Position numbers and translations under genes: made by a program. From the NCBI GenBank assembly GCA_014650415.1, contig BMUX01000005.1:62001-126000 (forward strand): a stretch of 64,000 bases of DNA, in the 5' to 3' direction. Within the stretch, counting starts at the first letter, position 1. Each line of letters opens with the position of its first letter. This DNA comes from Streptomyces spiroverticillatus (lineage in GTDB: Bacteria; Actinomycetota; Actinomycetes; Streptomycetales; Streptomycetaceae). The notes under the pieces are model-generated. The model had not been told where the DNA came from. It was given only the letters and a program-made list of their open reading frames with translations, and made no database searches. This document shows, one piece after another, positions 50,051-59,100 of this stretch.

Positions 50051-51214
50051 ATGCCGCAGCGCGCTGCGACCATCGTCGGCGGCGGCATCGGCGGACTCGC
50101 GACCGCCCTCGCCCTGCACCGCCGCGGCTGGCGCGTCGAAGTGCTGGAACGCGCCCCGGAGTTCACCGAGATCGGCGCCGGGATCTCCCTGTGGCCGAAC
50201 GCGCTGCACGCCCTGAAGGCGCTCGGCCTGGCCGACGCCGTGCTGGCCCTCGGCGCCGTCGAGACCACGGGCGGCATGCGCGACCTGCGGGGCCGCTGGC
50301 TGTCCCGTACGGACAACGCGGAGGTGGCGCGCCGCTTCAGCCACCCGCTGGTGGTGCTGCACCGCGCCGACCTGCTGCGGGTGCTCGCCGACGCGCTGCC
50401 CGCCGACTGCCTGCGGCCGGACGCGGAGGTCTCGGCGGTCCGCGACCCGCAGCACCGGCCGGTGGTCGAGCACCGTGGCGGCGAGTCCCGGGCCGACCTC
50501 GTGGTCGGCGCGGACGGGCTGCGCAGCGCGGTCCGCCGCACCCTGTGGCCGACGGCGGCCGGCCCCCGGTACGCCGGTTACGCGGGCTGGCGCACGATCA
50601 CCGCCCCGCTCGCACAGCCGCCGGCCGAGGGGGCGGTGACCTGGGGGCGCGGGGAGCGGTTCGGGTTCACGGCACTGCCGGGCGGGCGGATGTACTGCTT
50701 CGGGACGGCGTCCGTGCCGGAGGGCGGTACGGACACGAAGTCCCCGTACGCCGAACTCCTGCGCCGGTTCGGGTCCTGGCCCGATCCGATTCCCGCGCTG
50801 CTGGCCGCCGTGCCCGCCGACGCCGTACTCCGGCACGACCTGTACGACCTGCCGCCGCTGCCCTCCTTCGTGCACGGCCGCGTCGCGCTGCTCGGCGACG
50901 CGGCCCACGCGATGACGCCCAACCTGGGCCAGGGCGCGTGCCAGGCGCTGGAGGACGCGGTCACTCTGGCGCACTGCCTCGACGGGACCGGCGACATCGA
51001 GGCGGGCCTGCGCTCGTACGACCTGCTGCGCCGCCCCAGGACGCAGGCCGTCACGCGCCGTTCCGCCCGGCTGGGCACGATCGGCCAACTGTCCTGGCCG
51101 CCCGCGGTGCTGCTGCGCGACACTGCCGCCCGTCTGACGCCGATGCGGGCGACGCTGCGCTCCATGACCCCGGTGCTCGACTGGACCGCGCCGGGCGACC
51201 CGGCCGCCCGGTGA
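50051..51214 (+). CDS. FAD-dependent monooxygenase (salicylate-hydroxylase-like)
   Basis: 387 residues. Class A flavoprotein motifs in order: ATIVGGGIGGLATALALHRR (GxGxxG, 6-25), ADLVVGADGLRSAVRRTLW (DG motif, about 151-169) and VALLGDAAHAMTPNLGQGAC (GD motif, about 278-297). This is the single-component aromatic hydroxylase layout, acting on phenolic or polyketide substrates with NAD(P)H and oxygen. It has its own strong promoter with a dyad, so it is likely under control of an inducer-sensing repressor not found here. Confidence 0.93.
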   Translation: MPQRAATIVGGGIGGLATALALHRRGWRVEVLERAPEFTEIGAGISLWPNALHALKALGLADAVLALGAVETTGGMRDLRGRWLSRTDNAEVARRFSHPLVVLHRADLLRVLADALPADCLRPDAEVSAVRDPQHRPVVEHRGGESRADLVVGADGLRSAVRRTLWPTAAGPRYAGYAGWRTITAPLAQPPAEGAVTWGRGERFGFTALPGGRMYCFGTASVPEGGTDTKSPYAELLRRFGSWPDPIPALLAAVPADAVLRHDLYDLPPLPSFVHGRVALLGDAAHAMTPNLGQGACQALEDAVTLAHCLDGTGDIEAGLRSYDLLRRPRTQAVTRRSARLGTIGQLSWPPAVLLRDTAARLTPMRATLRSMTPVLDWTAPGDPAAR

Positions 51215-51220
51215 CCGGTT

Positions 51221-51298
51221 CACCGGACGCCCCCATGAACGCAACGTCGCCGGACGCCCCATGAACGTAGCGCCGCCGGACGCCCCCATGAACGCAAC
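51221..51298. repeat. 26-base tandem repeat, three imperfect copies after the monooxygenase stop
   Basis: Each copy contains GCCGGACGCCCCCATGAACG or a close form (starts near 51221, 51248 and 51273). It begins a few bases past the stop codon of the monooxygenase gene. The ATGs in it give no convincing ORF. Confidence 0.8.
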
Positions 51299-51348
51299 CA
51301 AGAACAAATGCCCTCGAGAGGCACGAAACCGATGAGCGAGAGACCCTG

Positions 51349-52911
51349 ATGCCGGACTGGACGTATCACCCGCTGCGCGGCCTGGCCGCCGCCGTCGTCG
51401 GCAGGCGGCGCTCGCAGCGGGCCGCGCTGCGGCTGCTGGCCTCGGTCGGCTCGCGGCCCGCCGGTGCGCGGCTGATCTCGCGGGGGTTCGGGCACCGGCA
51501 TCCGCACGAGAGCCTTGCCGGTGAGCTCGCGGGGGTGCCCGTGAGCGTACGGGTCGGCATCTCGGTGCCGCCCGCGCTGGCCCGTGAGACGGTGCGCGCG
51601 ATGGCACCGTTGGGGGCCGGGGTCGTGGAGGTGACGGGGGTCGGGGCGGCGGACGTGGAGACGGTACGGGAGGCGGCGCTCGGCCGTTCGGTGCCGGTGG
51701 TCGTCCGCACCGACGACCCGGCCGTCGAGGCCGTGCTCGCGCCCGATGTCGACGGGTTCACCCGCGGCGACGACGGCCAGCGCGTGGTCCGTACGTCCGA
51801 CCCCTCCGTCACCGCATCGGCGACCGCGCTCGCGGAGCCGGGCACCGTCGTGCTGGCCCGGCCCGGGGTGCTGGTCGCGGCCGGGCCCGGCTGGTTCCAG
51901 CGGGTCGCCGAGGCGGCCACGCCCACCGCGCCCGCCCAGGGCCTCCGGGACCTCGGGCTCGACCCGCGCCGGTGGCCCGCCTGGGCGTGGGCGCTGCTCC
52001 TCGGGCTCGGCATGACGGTCGCCGGTCTCGGCGCGGCGGCGATCACGCTCGGTCCGGTGCTGCTCTGGTACGACCGCGACTACCTCGGCCTGACGCTGGA
52101 CGACCTGCACGCCGCCAACCACCACCTGGTGCACTTCCTCCAGCACGACCGGATCACCATGGCCGGGACGATGGTGGCGATCGGTTCCCTCTACATCGGG
52201 CTCGCCTGGGGCGGGATCAGGCGCGGCCGGGCCTGGGCGCGCGAGGCGTACCTGGTGTCGGGGGCGATCGGCTTCCCGACCCTCTTCTACTTCCTGGCCA
52301 CCGGCTTCGTGGAGCCACTGCATACGGCGACCGCGCTCGTGCTGTTCCCGATGTTCGTGCTGGGGGTCCGGCGGGGCCCGCGCACACCCCGGTGGGAGCC
52401 GGTCCCGGAGGGGCCGGAGCGGGAGCGCCGGCGGGCGCTGGTGGGCCAGTTGCTGCTGATCGTCACGGGGGCGGGGCTGTTCGTCGGCGGGGCGGTGATC
52501 TCGGTGGTCGGGCTGACGGGCGTGTTCGTACCGAGCGACCTGACCTTCCTGCGGACCACCGTGCGGACGCTGGAGTCGGTGAGCCCGCAGCTCGTGCCGT
52601 TCATCGCCCATGACCGGGCGGGGTTCGGCGGGGCGCTGATGTCGGCGGCGGCGGCCATCGTCCTGCTCAGCACGTGGGGCTGGCAGCGGGGCGAGGGGTG
52701 GGTGTTCTGGAGCCTGGCCGGGGCGGGGGCGGCCGGTTTCCTGCCCGCGGTGTTCGTGCACGGCACGATCCACTACACGGACTTCCTGCACCTGGCGCCG
52801 GTGTACTTCGGCATCGTCCTGACCGCGACGGGGCTGGGGCTGGCCCGCCCGTACCTCTGCGCCGCGCGGGCAACGGAAGGGGCACAAGCCCGCGTTATGC
52901 CCAGTCGCTAG
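51349..52911 (+). CDS. Membrane protein with DHODH-like N-terminus
   Basis: 520 residues. The first 190 or so resemble a reduced dihydroorotate dehydrogenase barrel (MPDWTYHPLRGLAAAVVG, FGHRHPHESLAGELAGVPV, then VEVTGVGAADVETVREAALG), but no FMN or catalytic Ser/Cys motif is evident. From about residue 200, eight to nine membrane helices follow, with a conserved-looking NHHLVHFLQHDRITMAGTMV segment rich in His. Such fused proteins are seen in Streptomyces and uncharacterised. A His-rich membrane part could hold heme or metal. The start ATG lacks a strong ribosome site. Confidence 0.7.
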   Translation: MPDWTYHPLRGLAAAVVGRRRSQRAALRLLASVGSRPAGARLISRGFGHRHPHESLAGELAGVPVSVRVGISVPPALARETVRAMAPLGAGVVEVTGVGAADVETVREAALGRSVPVVVRTDDPAVEAVLAPDVDGFTRGDDGQRVVRTSDPSVTASATALAEPGTVVLARPGVLVAAGPGWFQRVAEAATPTAPAQGLRDLGLDPRRWPAWAWALLLGLGMTVAGLGAAAITLGPVLLWYDRDYLGLTLDDLHAANHHLVHFLQHDRITMAGTMVAIGSLYIGLAWGGIRRGRAWAREAYLVSGAIGFPTLFYFLATGFVEPLHTATALVLFPMFVLGVRRGPRTPRWEPVPEGPERERRRALVGQLLLIVTGAGLFVGGAVISVVGLTGVFVPSDLTFLRTTVRTLESVSPQLVPFIAHDRAGFGGALMSAAAAIVLLSTWGWQRGEGWVFWSLAGAGAAGFLPAVFVHGTIHYTDFLHLAPVYFGIVLTATGLGLARPYLCAARATEGAQARVMPSR

Positions 52912-52923
52912 TACCCGCGACCT

Positions 52924-52994
52924 CCTCGTTTCGGCACGCTGGGGCCGTCAGCCCCACACGACACACGCACCTCAGCGTGTCCCCCGAAACGAGG
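52924..52994 (+). promoter_or_regulatory. Long-range inverted repeat covering the protease ribosome site
   Basis: CCTCGTTTCGG (52924-52934) pairs perfectly with CCGAAACGAGG (52984-52994); the second arm ends in the GAGG ribosome site of the serine protease gene. A smaller GGGGC...GCCCC hairpin lies between the arms. In RNA this would hide the ribosome site. Confidence 0.5.
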
Positions 52995-52998
52995 AACC

Positions 52999-53712
52999 AT
53001 GAAGATATCCAGGCTGGTCCCCGCCGCCTTCGCCGCCGCCGTCTCCGTCGTCGCCCTGATGTCCCCCACCGCGTCCGCCGCCCCGGCCCCGGCCGCCACG
53101 GGCAACCAGCCGATCATCGGCGGCGGTTACGCGTCGAACGCGCCCTGGGCGGCGCGGCTCTTCTCCAACGGCAGAGAGACCTGTTCCGCGACGATCATCG
53201 CGCCCACCTGGATCCTGACCGCCAAGCACTGCGTCTCCGGCGGCGGCCTCTCCTTCCGCATCGGCAGCCTCGACCAGCACAGCGGCGGCACCACCGCCAA
53301 CGGCGTCCAGACCTACACCAACAGCGCCGACCTGGCCCTGGTCCGCCTCGACCGGTCGGTCTCCGGTACGTACGCCCGCCTCGGCCAGCCGGGTTCGGTG
53401 ACCGTCGGCCAGAGCGTCCAGGTCTACGGCTGGGGCGCCACCTCCCAGTGCGGCTCCGAGATCAACTGCCAGTCCCGTCTCCTCAAGGTCGCCAACGTGA
53501 CCGTCACCGGCGGCTGCACCGACGCCTACGGCGGCTCGGCGATCTGCGCCCGCCGGGGCAACGGCATCACGGCGGGCGGCGACTCGGGCGGCCCGATGAA
53601 CGCGAACGGCATCCAGGTCGGCGTCGCCTCCACCAGCGACCGCCAGACCACCACCGCCTACACCAACGTCACCGCCTACCGCTCCTGGATCCGCTCCGTC
53701 GCGGGCGTCTGA
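52999..53712 (+). CDS. Secreted trypsin-like serine protease (S1 family)
   Basis: 237 residues. Signal peptide to about residue 28 (FAAAVSVVALMSPTASA), a short pro-peptide, and mature start IIGGGYASN at about residue 39. Catalytic triad: His77 (LTAKHCVS), Asp111 (SADLALVRL), Ser196 (GGDSGGPM). Four or more cysteines are placed for disulphides (TCS, HC, QCGS, NC, GGC, IC). This is the Streptomyces extracellular S1 protease type, about 200 mature residues. Secreted by Sec and activated by cleavage at IIGG. Confidence 0.95.
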   Translation: MKISRLVPAAFAAAVSVVALMSPTASAAPAPAATGNQPIIGGGYASNAPWAARLFSNGRETCSATIIAPTWILTAKHCVSGGGLSFRIGSLDQHSGGTTANGVQTYTNSADLALVRLDRSVSGTYARLGQPGSVTVGQSVQVYGWGATSQCGSEINCQSRLLKVANVTVTGGCTDAYGGSAICARRGNGITAGGDSGGPMNANGIQVGVASTSDRQTTTAYTNVTAYRSWIRSVAGV

Positions 53713-53719
53713 CCTCCCC

Positions 53720-53755
53720 CGTCCCCCTCCCCGTCCCCCTCCCCGTCCCCCTCCC
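53720..53755. repeat. 12-base tandem repeat, three copies
   Basis: CGTCCCCCTCCC repeated three times exactly just past the protease stop codon. No other content. Confidence 0.95.
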
Positions 53756-53862
53756 CCTTCCCCGCACTCCGACGCCGCCCGGGCAGGCTCCCTCGGGCGG
53801 TGTCGGCCGTCCCGCGACCGTGCCGTAGCCTCACGCGGGACGGCTGGGGGGGGAGTCCGACC

Positions 53863-54369
53863 ATGAGACTGCGATACGCACGCGCCGGGGCACTACCGGC
53901 CCTGGCCCTGGCCCTGGTAACGGCCTGCGCCGGGCCCGCCCAGTACTACGAGGGCTCGGGCCTCCACGACGCCACACCGACCGAGGCGACCGGCGACTGG
54001 TCGGGCGCCGAGGGCACCCGCGTGACGCTCCGCCCGGACGGCACGGCGACCCTCCGCCGCCTCGACGGCCAGGACTTCGACTTCGACACGGGCTGGCGCC
54101 TCACCGGCACGGGCACCTGGAAACTCTCCGACGCCCGTGCGGGCCAGCGTGTCCGCCTCACCCTGGCCAAGCGCACCGCCGTGGACCGCCGCACTCCCGC
54201 GACGCCGGCTCCGGACGCTCCGGCCCCCGACGCCTCCGCGCCCGAGACCCCGTCGACGTACACCTGGAGCCTCGACGTACGCCGGAATCCGCAGAAGGCA
54301 CTGGAGCTGTACTTCTTCTTCGGCGACCCCGACGCGGGCAACACCTACGTCCTCCGGCGCACGGGCTAG
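53863..54369 (+). CDS. Small lipoprotein of unknown function
   Basis: 168 residues; ATG with GGGAG 8 bases upstream. The signal peptide ends in a lipobox LVTAC (Cys at about residue 22). A small beta-type domain follows (TGDWSGAEGTRVTLRPDGTA, FDFDTGWRLTGTGTWKLSDA), with an Ala/Pro/Asp-rich insert (TPATPAPDAPAPDASAPETP) and a closing strand with ALELYFFFGDPDAGNTYVL. Similar proteins in Streptomyces have no known job. Its last four bases overlap the stop of the convergent SnoaL-like gene. Confidence 0.8.
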   Translation: MRLRYARAGALPALALALVTACAGPAQYYEGSGLHDATPTEATGDWSGAEGTRVTLRPDGTATLRRLDGQDFDFDTGWRLTGTGTWKLSDARAGQRVRLTLAKRTAVDRRTPATPAPDAPAPDASAPETPSTYTWSLDVRRNPQKALELYFFFGDPDAGNTYVLRRTG

Positions 54370-54743
54370 TCCGCGTACACCGGCGCGAGGTCGATGTAGA
54401 TGAGCCATTCGCTGGCCTTCTCGCCCCGGAAGGTGAGGATGTCCGCGTTGGGGACCGTGACCTGCCGGCCGTCCTTGCGGGTGTAGGTGACCTCGGTCCG
54501 GACGATCACCGTGTCGCCGGACTCCCAGGTGGAGAGGACCTCGTGGGAGAGTCCGGCGATCGTGGCGAAGAAGTCGGTGACGCCCTTGCGCACCTCCGCC
54601 GGTCCGGTCAGTTCGGGTGCGTTGGCGAAGCGGAAGACGACGTCGTCGGTGAGGTGGGCGACGAACTTCTCGGGGTCGAAGGTGTCGATGTCCCGGAAGA
54701 TCGCGGCGATGTCGCGGCGGGATGAAGAGGCGTGCTCGTCCAC
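54366..54743 (-). CDS. SnoaL-like / NTF2-fold protein
   Basis: 125 residues, GTG start with AAAGGGGGA upstream. Pattern of the nuclear-transport-factor-2-like family: IAAIFRDIDTFDPEKFVAHL, TDDVVFRFANAPELTGPAEV, VTDFFATIAGLSHEVLSTWE, and GRQVTVPNADILTFRGEKAS. Likely an isomerase- or binding-type barrel, substrate unknown. Convergent with the small lipoprotein gene and tail-overlapping it. Confidence 0.85.
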   Translation of the reverse strand: MDEHASSSRRDIAAIFRDIDTFDPEKFVAHLTDDVVFRFANAPELTGPAEVRKGVTDFFATIAGLSHEVLSTWESGDTVIVRTEVTYTRKDGRQVTVPNADILTFRGEKASEWLIYIDLAPVYAD

Positions 54744-54823
54744 GGGGTCCCCCTTTGTACGGCAGTGCGCGTTTTCCGTGAGAGTACGTCAGGAACCATT
54801 CCTGGCAGGGGATTTGGGAGAGC

Positions 54824-56071
54824 TCAGCTCCGGTCCTGTACGCGCTGGAGGTCGGGCATCCGCAGCCAGCTCTCGATCTGGCGGGCCATCGGGAGCAGCC
54901 CGTCCAGGGCCAGGAGTACGACGACGAGCAGCCCGGTGACCCCGAGCGCCGCCCCCTCCCCGTGCAGCCCCGGCAGGGCGAGCGCCCCCACCGGAAGCAG
55001 CGCGAGCAGGGTGGTCGCCAGCGCCCCGACCACGGTGATGCGCGGCAGGATGTACGCGAAGTATTCGGCGGTCGGCCGCCCCGGCCGGATACCCGGCACG
55101 AACGCCCCCTCCCGCTTCAGCTTGTCCGCGACCTCCACGACGTCGAAGTCCAGGATCCCGCGCACGTACGCACCGGCGAAGACCAGCACCGCGTACGCCA
55201 CCACGAGCCACGGCCTCGGCGGTGCGGGCAGCAGCAGGAGCAGGGAGGCCGCGAGCATCAGGCCGAACCGGGCCCGGCCGCCGTGGATCGGGACGTAGGT
55301 CGCCCCGCCGCCGTGCGGCCTGCGGCCGATCATGCGTTTCGCGTACTGGATCGGGATGCGGCGCGCGCTGTGGCGGACGGTGACTGCCAGGACCGTGGCG
55401 AGTGCCAGGGTCAGCAGGAGGACCACGGGCGCCACGACCACGGCGCATGTCCCGTGCGCGCGGGCCACCTCCGCCACCTGCCCGGGGAGGACCGCCGCGA
55501 CCTGGACGAAGAGCAGCAGGTACAGGCCCTCGCCGAAGCCGTGCCGGGTGATGATGCCGCTCAGCCACAGCACCACGGCGGTGCCCGCCGTCAGGCAGGC
55601 CACCAGGGTGAGCTGGGCGAGAGCGCCCGTGCCGTGCAGCACGTCCGCGTCGGCGGCGGCCAGCGGGGGACGGCCGTCGGCCGTCATGCGTACGACCACG
55701 AAGGCGAGCCCCGCGCCCACCACGACCGCGACGTACCGGGCGTAGAGCGCGAGCCTCGCCTCCCCCGCGCTGCCCGCCTCCGCCAGCGCGCGCAGGCGCG
55801 GGCTCACTGCTCCGGCGAGCACCGTCACCCAGTGCGCGGCGACGACCGGCACCACGCCCAGCGCGAGGACGGACAGGTGCGCCAGACCGCCGCCGGTGAA
55901 CAGGTCGAGGAGTCCGGCCAGTTGGCCTTCGGGCCGGTCGGTCGCCGCCAGTGCGGTCACGTCCACCCCGGGCAGGGGCAGGTGCTGGCCGAGGCGGAAC
56001 AGCACGACGGCCAGCAGTGTGACGAGCAGCCGCCGCCGTACGTCGGGCAGCGTGTAGAGGCGCTTGAACAC
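54824..56071 (-). CDS. Second SecY-like protein translocase subunit
   Basis: 415 residues and ten expected membrane helices; GTG start (MFKRLYTLPDVRRRLL) matches the SecY N-terminus. SecY marks: LFRLGQHLPLPGVDVTALAA in helix 1 and plug, SARRIPIQYAKRMIGRRPHG in the cytoplasmic loop, and ADKLKREGAFVPGIRPGRPT before helix 9. Normal SecY has a STHIPLKVNxAGVIPxIFA block; here it is ATYVPIHGGRARFGLMLAAS, strongly altered. It is not in a ribosomal-protein operon but 55 bases after a giant kinase gene. A specialised or regulated channel is likely, but no SecA2 is near. Confidence 0.85.
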   Translation of the reverse strand: MFKRLYTLPDVRRRLLVTLLAVVLFRLGQHLPLPGVDVTALAATDRPEGQLAGLLDLFTGGGLAHLSVLALGVVPVVAAHWVTVLAGAVSPRLRALAEAGSAGEARLALYARYVAVVVGAGLAFVVVRMTADGRPPLAAADADVLHGTGALAQLTLVACLTAGTAVVLWLSGIITRHGFGEGLYLLLFVQVAAVLPGQVAEVARAHGTCAVVVAPVVLLLTLALATVLAVTVRHSARRIPIQYAKRMIGRRPHGGGATYVPIHGGRARFGLMLAASLLLLLPAPPRPWLVVAYAVLVFAGAYVRGILDFDVVEVADKLKREGAFVPGIRPGRPTAEYFAYILPRITVVGALATTLLALLPVGALALPGLHGEGAALGVTGLLVVVLLALDGLLPMARQIESWLRMPDLQRVQDRS

Positions 56072-56126
56072 CGTCGATTCCCCCGTCTTCCCGTACGTGT
56101 CCGTGCCGGACCCCGCCCGTGCCCGG

Positions 56127-59100
56127 CTACCCGCCCGCACCCAGCCGCCGCAAGTGCACCGCCGCCCGCTCCGAGCCCTTCGCCACCGCCCGCCGGTACC
56201 ACTCCACGGCCTCCGCCGGCCGCACGGCCTCCAGCACCTCGCCGAGGTTGAGCATGCCCATCGGCTCGCCCGCCTCCGCCGAACGCCGGTACCACTGCTC
56301 GGCGTCGGCCCCCCGGTCGCTGTACCGCAGGATGTTGCCGAGGTTGTTCATGGCCTGCGGATGGCCCTTGTCGGCGGCCTTCCGGTACCACTGTTCGGCC
56401 TCCGCCTCCCGCCCGGCGTCCTGCACCAGCAGGGCCAGGCTGTACATGGCCGACCGGTGGTCCTTGTCGGCCGAGGCGCGGAACCACTTCTCGACCTCCC
56501 CCGTACGGCCCCCGATCTCGTTCAGCAGCATGCCCAGTACGTGCATGGCGTGCGCGTCACCCTGCTCGGCCGCCCCGTGCATCCACCGTTCGGCCTCGTC
56601 CAGCCGCCGCTCCTCGTAGGCGCGGAAACCTTCCTCCACCATGGCGGCGGGGTACCGGTGCTCGGCGGCACGGCGCTGCCAGGCGGCGGCCTCCGCCTTC
56701 TGCCCGGTCCGCTTGTAGACGACGGCCAGGTTGTTCATCGCCATCGGGCTGCCGAGGTCCGCCGCACCCCGGAACTCCCTTAGCGCGCCCGCCGTGTCGC
56801 CCTTCTCCAGCAACGCCGCGCCGAGCCGGATCATGGCGTCCGCGTCGCCGGACCGCGCCCCGCGCCGGTGGCGGGCCTCGGTGGTGTCGAGCTTCGGATC
56901 GGCGGTGAACCTTACGAGGGCCTGGAGCAGCGGCTCCAGCTCGGTGCGGCGTCGCCCGCCGGCTCGCGGGCTGTCAACTCGGCCGTGTGCCACGGCAGTT
57001 CCTTCCGTCGTCCCTTCGGTCCCGCTCGGCTCTGCCTGCACAGACGCCGCCGGGTCGACCGCCAGTTCCCAGTCGAACTCCCAGATCCGTACCGCCCCTT
57101 GGGCCTCCGCCGTCAACGCCCAGCAGCCGTCGGGGCCGAACACGGCGTCCCCGAAGTCGCCGTCCAGCACCCGCAGACAGCGTCCGGTGGCCAGCTCCCA
57201 CAGCCGCAGCACGCCCTCGCTGTCGCGCGAGAGGACGAACCGGCCGTCGGGGGTGAGCCGCAGCACGCGCGCATAGTGCGGCTGCGCCTCGAACTCCCTT
57301 ACACACAAGCCCTCTTGGAGGTCCCACAGCCGGATGCGGTCGTCGCCCCTCCCGCCGCAGGACACCAGCAGCCCGCGCTCCTCGTCCACGGCGAGCGCCT
57401 CCACGGGTGCGGTGTGTCCGCGCAGTTCCCGCAGGCGGCGGCCGGTGGTCAGGTCCCAGGTGCGTACGGTGTTGTCCGGCCCGGCGGTGGCCGCGCTCCG
57501 GCCGTCGGGGGCGAGCCACAGCCGCCGGTCCCGGCCGTGGTCCCCGTCCAGGGTGTGCAGGCACGTCCCGCTCGCCATCTCCCACAGCCGTACGCGGTGG
57601 TCGGCGCCCCAGACCAGGGCGCGCGCCCCGTCCCCGGTGAACCCGGCGGCTGCCGCGCCGAGGGTGAGGGAGATCGACGCCTGCCGGGTGCCGTCGGCCA
57701 CGGACCAGGCGTCGAGCGTGCCGTCGGCGTTGGCCGTGAGCACGGTGCGCCCGTCGGCGGTGAAGTGGACGTCGCGCAGGACGTTCATGCCGTAGCTCTC
57801 CGGCAGCCCCTCGATCACCGTGCCGCGTGCGCCGGTCGCCACGTCGACGAGGTGGAGGTCGTGCGGGAGGCGGATGGCTGCCGTGCGCCCGTCGGGGGAC
57901 AGCGCGAGGTTCGCCCGGCCCTCGAAGTCCCCGAGCGTCCGCGACGGCCAACTGGCGCGCAGACCGGTCCTGTTGACGTACGGCTCACGGGCAAGCGCAT
58001 GCCAGGCGTCGAGCGCGCGGGGGTCGCGCTCGTGGCCGGGGACGGAGCGGGCGCGGCTGAGACGGTCGAGGGCGTCGGCGGTGCGGCCCTGCGCCCGCGC
58101 CTCTTCGGCGTCGGCGACCAGGCTCGCCACCCGCCCGTCCAGGCTGCTCAGTTCGTCGTGCCGCCGGGGGCGGCTGAGCCGGGTCGCCGCCGTGTACGCA
58201 CCGGGCAGCCGCAGGCGGCGTACGGTGCCGTCGTGCCCGGCGGCGAGCAGGTGCCACCCGTCGTCCAGGAACACCACGGCGGCGGCCTCGCCCGCGTGCC
58301 CCCGGTAGGTGCGCAGGGTGCGGCCGGTGGCCACCTCCCACAGCCGGACCGCGCCGTCGCGGGCGCCGCCCGCCAGGAGGCGCCCGTCGGGGCTCAGGTC
58401 GAGGTGGTCGGCGGAGGCGCTGAGGGAGCAGAGTTCGTCGCCGGTGCGGGTGGCCCACACCTGGATGCGGCCGTAGTCGGCGGTGGCGGCGGTGCGGCCG
58501 TCGGCGGAGAGGCACAGGGGCGCCTCGAAGCGGTTCCCGTTCGGCATGCGGGTCTCCTCCCGCGCACCGAACGGGTCACGGAGATGGACCAGCTCAACTG
58601 CCCCTTGGAACAGGAGGTGTTGACCCTCCACGGCCGCCCGTACGGCCCCGCTGTGGAAGCCCTCCAGGGTGTGGCGCACCCGGCCGGTGGCGAGGTCCCA
58701 GCAGAGGACCGTGCCGTCGCTGGTGCCCGCGACGGCCAGCCCGGGCCCGGGCAGGAGCGTGGGCTGCCGTACGGCGGTGTCGCCAGTGCGGTACTGCGGG
58801 GTGAAGGTCCGCAGGCAGTGGCCGGTCTCGGCGTCCCACAGCCGGACCAGGCCGTCGGAGCCCACGGTCAACGCCTGCCGCCCGTCCTCGCCGAGGCCGA
58901 CCTGACCGTGCGTGCCGTCGAGTTCGCGCAGGCAGCGCCCGGTGGCCAGATCCCAGAGGCGTACGGCGCCCCCGACGCTGGACAGGGCGCGGCGACCGTC
59001 GCGGGTCAGCCGTACCTGGCTGTCCTTCGTGCCCTTGGTGCGGTACGAGGACCAGCGCACCTCTCGTACGTCGTCCCCCGCACCGGTCGCACCCCGCTCG

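Noticed and set aside
51268..51340. Short ORF MNVAPPDAP... in the repeat after the monooxygenase
   Set aside because: It is formed by the tandem repeat, has no ribosome site and no protein-like composition.
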